In this document: in pieces, positions 62,001-64,000 of the stretch
How positions within the stretch are numbered: position 1 is the first letter of the stretch
Layout: each line of letters opens with the position of its first letter
Assembly: GCA_963693285.1 (NCBI GenBank)
Contig: OY848924.1
Location: forward strand, 2,346,144 to 2,410,143
Direction of reading: 5' to 3'
DNA from: Xestospongia muta
Taxonomy: Eukaryota > Porifera > Demospongiae > Haplosclerida > Petrosiidae
Length of the DNA stretch: 64,000 nucleotides
Notes under the pieces: generated by a model
Databases searched by the model: none
Seen by the model: only the letters and a program-made list of their open reading frames with translations
What the model was told of the DNA's origin: nothing
Program-made: the position numbers and the translations under genes

Positions 62001-64000
62001 GTGAACCATAGAAACAGCATATGGATCATGTATGTTTCCCACTTCTCGTGTACACGACAAAATTTCGTCTCCATTAGACGTCCATACCTCTTTATAACCG
62101 TGGTATCCACGGATACACGAATCTATTTCGAATGTCTCCTGCATCATCGAGTGCAGGCGTGAGAAAACGTGTTTAGGGTGTGGTCAAATGGTAATAATTG
62201 CAAGTGGGTGGAAACATGATGTTAATTTGCAAAATTTATATTCGCGAAAAACCACAATTTGACTGATTCGCAAAAATATCCCGACGTGAAAGTTTCCTGA
62301 TATAAGGTACTTTAACTATATTCATAGCAAATTCTTGCAACCACAACTTACAAAGCTATACCTGATGTTTTATTGACATTACTGTCTTGTGATTAAAAAG
62401 GTGTGTCTATGAATAATGATTAAATTAATTTTTATTAGGCTTGAAATTTTTGCCCAATGCTTCCCACGTGGTCTGTGCACCCTCTATATCTACACTGTGG
62501 ATCCACTGATGATTAGTATAACAATTGTAACACCTGCTCTGAAAGATATGAGTAATAATTTATTTTAGGATCATGGCTACCATTATTATTAACTACATGA
62601 TATGTAGGGCTTGTTTGTTTATTATTATGTAATGTATTTTAAAATATAACTCATAAGATATAAATTTTGTCATGTAATTCCTACAAACTCCCTTGTTTAG
62701 ATTTGTATACGATATATCATTACACAGGACATGAAAACACAATAGATAATTAATGTTAAACTAATATGTGGATATGCAGGGTTTTCCTCACACAGTCATA
62801 TGCTAGGTTTAATAATAACAATATAAATAAGTTTGTACTATAATACAATATAGTTTTACAAATCTAGTGGTACCTCTGTGAATACAGGGATTCCTTTAAG
62901 AATTACCTACTATATTGTTAGTCCACAAACTAAGTAGACTTCAAAGGTTAGGTCCATAGAATTTAATAATAGAAATGTTCATGTCATTTGTGGGCTAACA
63001 TTCATTGATCATGAATATCATTTACCAAAGACAAGATTATAGGCTGGTTCACATAACAACACAAAGGTTTGTGTCACGTCATGTTGTCTACATATATTAA
63101 TTTTTACGAACACAGTCCATGCACGACACACAACATGACATGTCGTAACAAGGATAGAATTGATTTCTATCTTGATGTTCCAAGTAATACGTTCAGCCAA
63201 TCAAATTTCAATAACTATGTGTTTGATGGCAGATGAGAAACTTATAAAGGCTGTTCGTTGTTTCCCTTGCTTGTGGCAAGTATCAAGGAAAAGCTATAAG
63301 GATGTAAGAACAAGAGAAAATGCATGGAAGGAAGTTGCTAGCCAAATAACTAAAGAAACAGTGAACAGAAATAATATACTTTTATCATGCTATTTTGAAT
63401 TGTCTTATCATGACTTGTTGGAGCCATTGAGTAAATATAGGATGTACCTACAGTTTTCTTTGTTTCTGTTGCCTTCTTTGTCATTTGTAAAGTAAAGCAA
63501 GCAGCAACACTTCAGTCTCCATGATGAGGGCGGAGTTTAGTTCACATACATCATCTTGTTTATATGAACAGCATTGACACTGCACTACGTAACACAACTC
63601 CAAGAATGTGATGTGACACATATACAAGTTTAGTTTTGTGAACCCACCTTATATCAATAAATACAAATCTACTAGTTTACAAATAAAATAATAGTCTTTT
63701 GATAAACTTGAATTTGGCAAAAAGTTGTACTAATAGTACAAGGTTAGTAGGAAGTGTGACAAAATGTCAAAATAGACATATTAATTAAAGATCTGGGTTA
63801 AAAATTCCTTGTTCATTAACATTGTATGACAATGTCAATAAAGTAAATGATAGAGAAGTCTTATGGAAATAGGAAAAAAAAAGACTAAGCCGCTTTCTGG
63901 ATGAAACAATCTAGAAAAGTGGGTGGGGCTAAATCTCTTAAATGCTTGTAATTAATTTAGATGTGTTAAGGACAGCTCTAGATAAGACACATTGTTCCAT
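43702..64000 (-). CDS. Gene 2: ankyrin - Roc GTPase/COR - Death-like - CARD-like protein (5' end beyond window)
   Basis: Minus-strand exons in coding order: 59001-59099, 57274-57375, 55082-55180, 52830-52931, 49460-51535, 49320-49395, 49205-49270, 49003-49071, 48640-48954, 47758-47831, 47160-47229, 46496-46579, 46308-46358, 45948-46004, 45649-45696, 45111-45187, 44268-44337 and 43702-44009. All junctions keep phase. Compared with gene 1 it has a duplicated ankyrin exon pair, more linker exons (one with an NLS-like PAKRKRSISPSTSKKLKQ), and it ends in the CARD-like exon at TAG 43702. The intron upstream of 59099 matches gene 1 up to the edge, so the first exons should lie just past 64000. The Roc motifs are intact; likely functional. 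Confidence 0.78.
44268..47831 (-). CDS. Gene 2 linker exon block with internal duplication
   Basis: Eight short exons. The pair 47758-47831 plus 47160-47229 is duplicated as 45111-45187 plus 44268-44337. Four exons in between (46496-46579, 46308-46358, 45948-46004, 45649-45696) add basic clusters KRKR and CKRKH and polar sequence DDLPKTKKSTQEQQESN. All phases fit. The basic exons look like a nuclear localisation signal that gene 1 lacks. Confidence 0.65.
48152..48560 (-). mobile_element. Non-autonomous relative of the HIRAN-Ulp1 pogo-like element
   Basis: The ends cagtatatcagga and, inverted, ctgtatatcggga match the 59555-62307 element. TA flanks both sides (48150-48151 and 48561-48562). It keeps only the start of the HIRAN gene: ATG 48312 on the plus strand, METFEMDT-like start and EVWTSNGKEI. 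It then jumps to the opposite end. The paralogous intron of gene 1 near 15861-15870 has no insert. Confidence 0.82.
48640..48954 (-). CDS. Gene 2 Death-like domain exon
   Basis: Same 315-nt length and phase as 15943-16257. Residues WRSIGEGLRVGYN, RLSEIIQTWLDMNG and APVTWMTILDVVKGP keep the Death-superfamily core. Confidence 0.75.
49460..51535 (-). CDS. Gene 2 main exon: ankyrin unit, Roc GTPase and COR-like region
   Basis: An open exon of 2,076 nt (692 codons), one codon longer than gene 1. P-loop FLCGKTEAGKSS, TTGIEYHS, DFAGHAEYY and GSHIDE are all present, followed by GLILFLANTWVIIDKKALL in the COR-like region. The preserved frame over 2 kb, with many synonymous and conservative differences from gene 1, argues that both copies are under selection. 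Confidence 0.88.
52319..52524. repeat. Palindromic intron MITE-like repeat, copy 2
   Basis: Same ~205-bp unit as 19491-19695, with inverted ttcttggtgtaacttg ends; shared through intron duplication. Confidence 0.6.
52830..59099 (-). CDS. Gene 2 ankyrin exons (duplicated pair)
   Basis: The four exons alternate: 59001-59099 (TALHYASQGGYFDIVQQLL) and 57274-57375 (TAAHYAAQKGHVDVLKLLIE), then 55082-55180 (TALHYASEGGYYDIVQLLL) and 52830-52931 (TAAHYAAGEGHVDILNFLIE). Gene 1 has one such pair (21731 and 20003). Surrounding introns are duplicated too, so a ~4-kb segment was copied in tandem. Confidence 0.8.
54458..55054 (-). mobile_element. Pogo/Tigger-like MITE with transposase HTH fragment
   Basis: The ends ccatagttccccgat and, inverted, ccatcgtttcctgag are flanked by TA (54456-54457, 55055-55056). 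Paralogous introns at 21704-21705 and 58974-58975 have a single TA and no insert. The minus strand (about 54885-54745) codes for a psq/CENP-B-type helix-turn-helix: VEAVEALRTHPKHNVSVIAK, then IDRKHIREWDKQFDKLL. It ends at a stop; no catalytic domain follows. Confidence 0.8.
54863..54919. repeat. 13-bp hairpin flanked by 13-bp direct repeats
   Basis: ctacatcatacat (54877-54889) and its inverse (54894-54906) form a hairpin, bordered by acagcttcaactt at 54863-54875 and 54907-54919. It lies in the HTH fragment of the pogo-like MITE. Confidence 0.75.
56095..59100. repeat. Segmental duplication of GTPase-gene introns (third copy)
   Basis: About 56095-59100 matches 51650-55180 and 18880-21830 in long stretches, including the palindromic repeats, the ankyrin exons and non-coding sequence. 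It marks a tandem duplication inside gene 2, after or alongside duplication of the whole gene. Confidence 0.8.
56761..56966. repeat. Palindromic intron MITE-like repeat, copy 3
   Basis: Third copy of the 19491-19695 unit, again inside a duplicated intron. Confidence 0.6.
59689..61137 (+). pseudogene. Pogo/Tigger-type DDE transposase (one nonsense codon)
   Basis: The frame is open from 59689; the true start may be ATG 59725, beginning MALFKYFIKEER. An N-terminal helix-turn-helix region (EKATIAKYAMEIGVMKAIRK, STIRAWVNNYKLEL) precedes a DDE_1 catalytic domain. Its Asp residues lie in LVINWDHTGLYYVP, ALVIFDCFKGQ and NCTDCLQPLDVRVNK. TGA at 60940-60942 replaces the codon after VVKDFL. The same frame continues for about 65 codons (GKFQQWYSNQICSSLDSGG ... 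GFRGSGILS) to TAG, the expected C-terminus. CGA to TGA is the likely change. Otherwise intact, so the insertion is young. Confidence 0.88.
61163..62147 (-). pseudogene. HIRAN-domain plus Ulp1 (C48) cysteine protease, transposon-encoded
   Basis: From ATG 62147 the minus strand codes for an N-terminal HIRAN-like domain: EVWTSNGDEILSCTREVGN, DPYAVSM, GIVVGHVPRKIS and RRYSSDLPQGGLELPC. A basic NLS-like PPKKKIKLEK and an acidic linker follow. After TGA near 61690 the frame continues into an Ulp1-type protease with LRNDHWKLAS (His), LYVYDSVYSS (Asp) and, after a one-base frameshift near 61380, KQGGGTDCGLFAIAAACVLL (catalytic Cys). All three catalytic residues remain. HIRAN domains bind DNA ends in HLTF-type proteins, and Ulp1 enzymes cleave ubiquitin-like tags; the role in this element is unknown. 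Confidence 0.8.
63041..63649 (+). mobile_element. PIF/Harbinger-like element with MADF reading frame, copy 2
   Basis: Same element as 22719-23267 at the equivalent intron position, flanked by TAT (63038-63040, 63650-63652). The MADF frame (ATG 63226 to 63495) reads MADEKLIKAVRCFPCLWQVS and SYKDVRTRENAWKEVASQI. This copy is about 60 bp longer and keeps the full MADF start. Confidence 0.7.

Larger units (their letters stand above)
59555..62307. mobile_element. 2.75-kb pogo/Tigger-like element with convergent transposase and HIRAN-Ulp1 genes
   Basis: The termini ccgtatatcgggaaac and, inverted, ccttatatcaggaaac are flanked by TA at 59553-59554 and 62308-62309. The duplicated intron in gene 1 reads straight through one TA at 22101-22102, proving the ends. 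The plus strand carries a DDE transposase and the minus strand a second protein; their 3' ends are about 26 bp apart (61137 and 61163). It sits in an intron of gene 2, in the same strand sense as that gene for the HIRAN frame. Confidence 0.88.

Noticed and set aside
61672..62004. 110-codon plus-strand frame
   Set aside because: Antisense to the HIRAN coding sequence, which has a clear domain match.

Overview
The window is AT-rich eukaryotic DNA with many short GT-AG introns, multi-exon genes on both strands and several classes of DNA transposon. Ankyrin, Roc-GTPase, Death-like and patatin domains point to an invertebrate animal. A demosponge such as Amphimedon queenslandica is my best guess, from gene style only. 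I saw no rRNA, tRNA, CRISPR or prokaryotic gene organisation.

Layout. The locus is built from repeated head-to-head gene pairs. On the minus strand are genes coding for ankyrin repeats, a Roc GTPase with a COR-like region, a Death-like domain and a CARD-like C-terminus (a layout like DAPK without its kinase). There is a 5' fragment at 1-1440 (gene 0), a complete gene at 11941-26507 (gene 1) and a gene running off the right edge at 43702-64000 (gene 2). On the plus strand are ankyrin-patatin (iPLA2-like) copies at about 2326-4740 (A), 27385-30634 (B) and 37191-43231 (C). Copies A and B each start about 880 bp from the start codon of a minus-strand gene. All three patatin copies carry different disabling lesions, whereas gene 1 keeps its reading phase across 17 inferred exons. 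A separate minus-strand gene at 31879-35089 codes for a single-pass membrane protein ending in a Death-like domain, paralogous to the last exon of gene 1.

Mobile DNA is dense. It includes a FLYWCH/MULE transposase relic (5745-7124), piggyBac fragments (30941-31355, 35497-36547, 36600-37190), and a 2.75-kb TA-flanked pogo/Tigger-like element (59555-62307) carrying a transposase and a convergent HIRAN-Ulp1 gene. An internally deleted relative lies at 48152-48560. Others are a pogo-like MITE (54458-55054), two Harbinger-like MADF elements (22719-23267, 63041-63649), a foldback element (34082-34824), and a 13-copy array of 132-bp units, each resembling an exon plus a mini-intron (7173-8810). Because introns are duplicated within and between the GTPase genes, several insertions have matching empty sites inside the window, which gives exact element ends and target duplications.

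Working idea (inference): ankyrin-Roc-Death proteins could act as sensors or scaffolds, the membrane Death protein as an adaptor, and an intact patatin elsewhere in the genome as a lipid-cleaving effector. Only the domains and arrangement are visible here; the functional link is untested.
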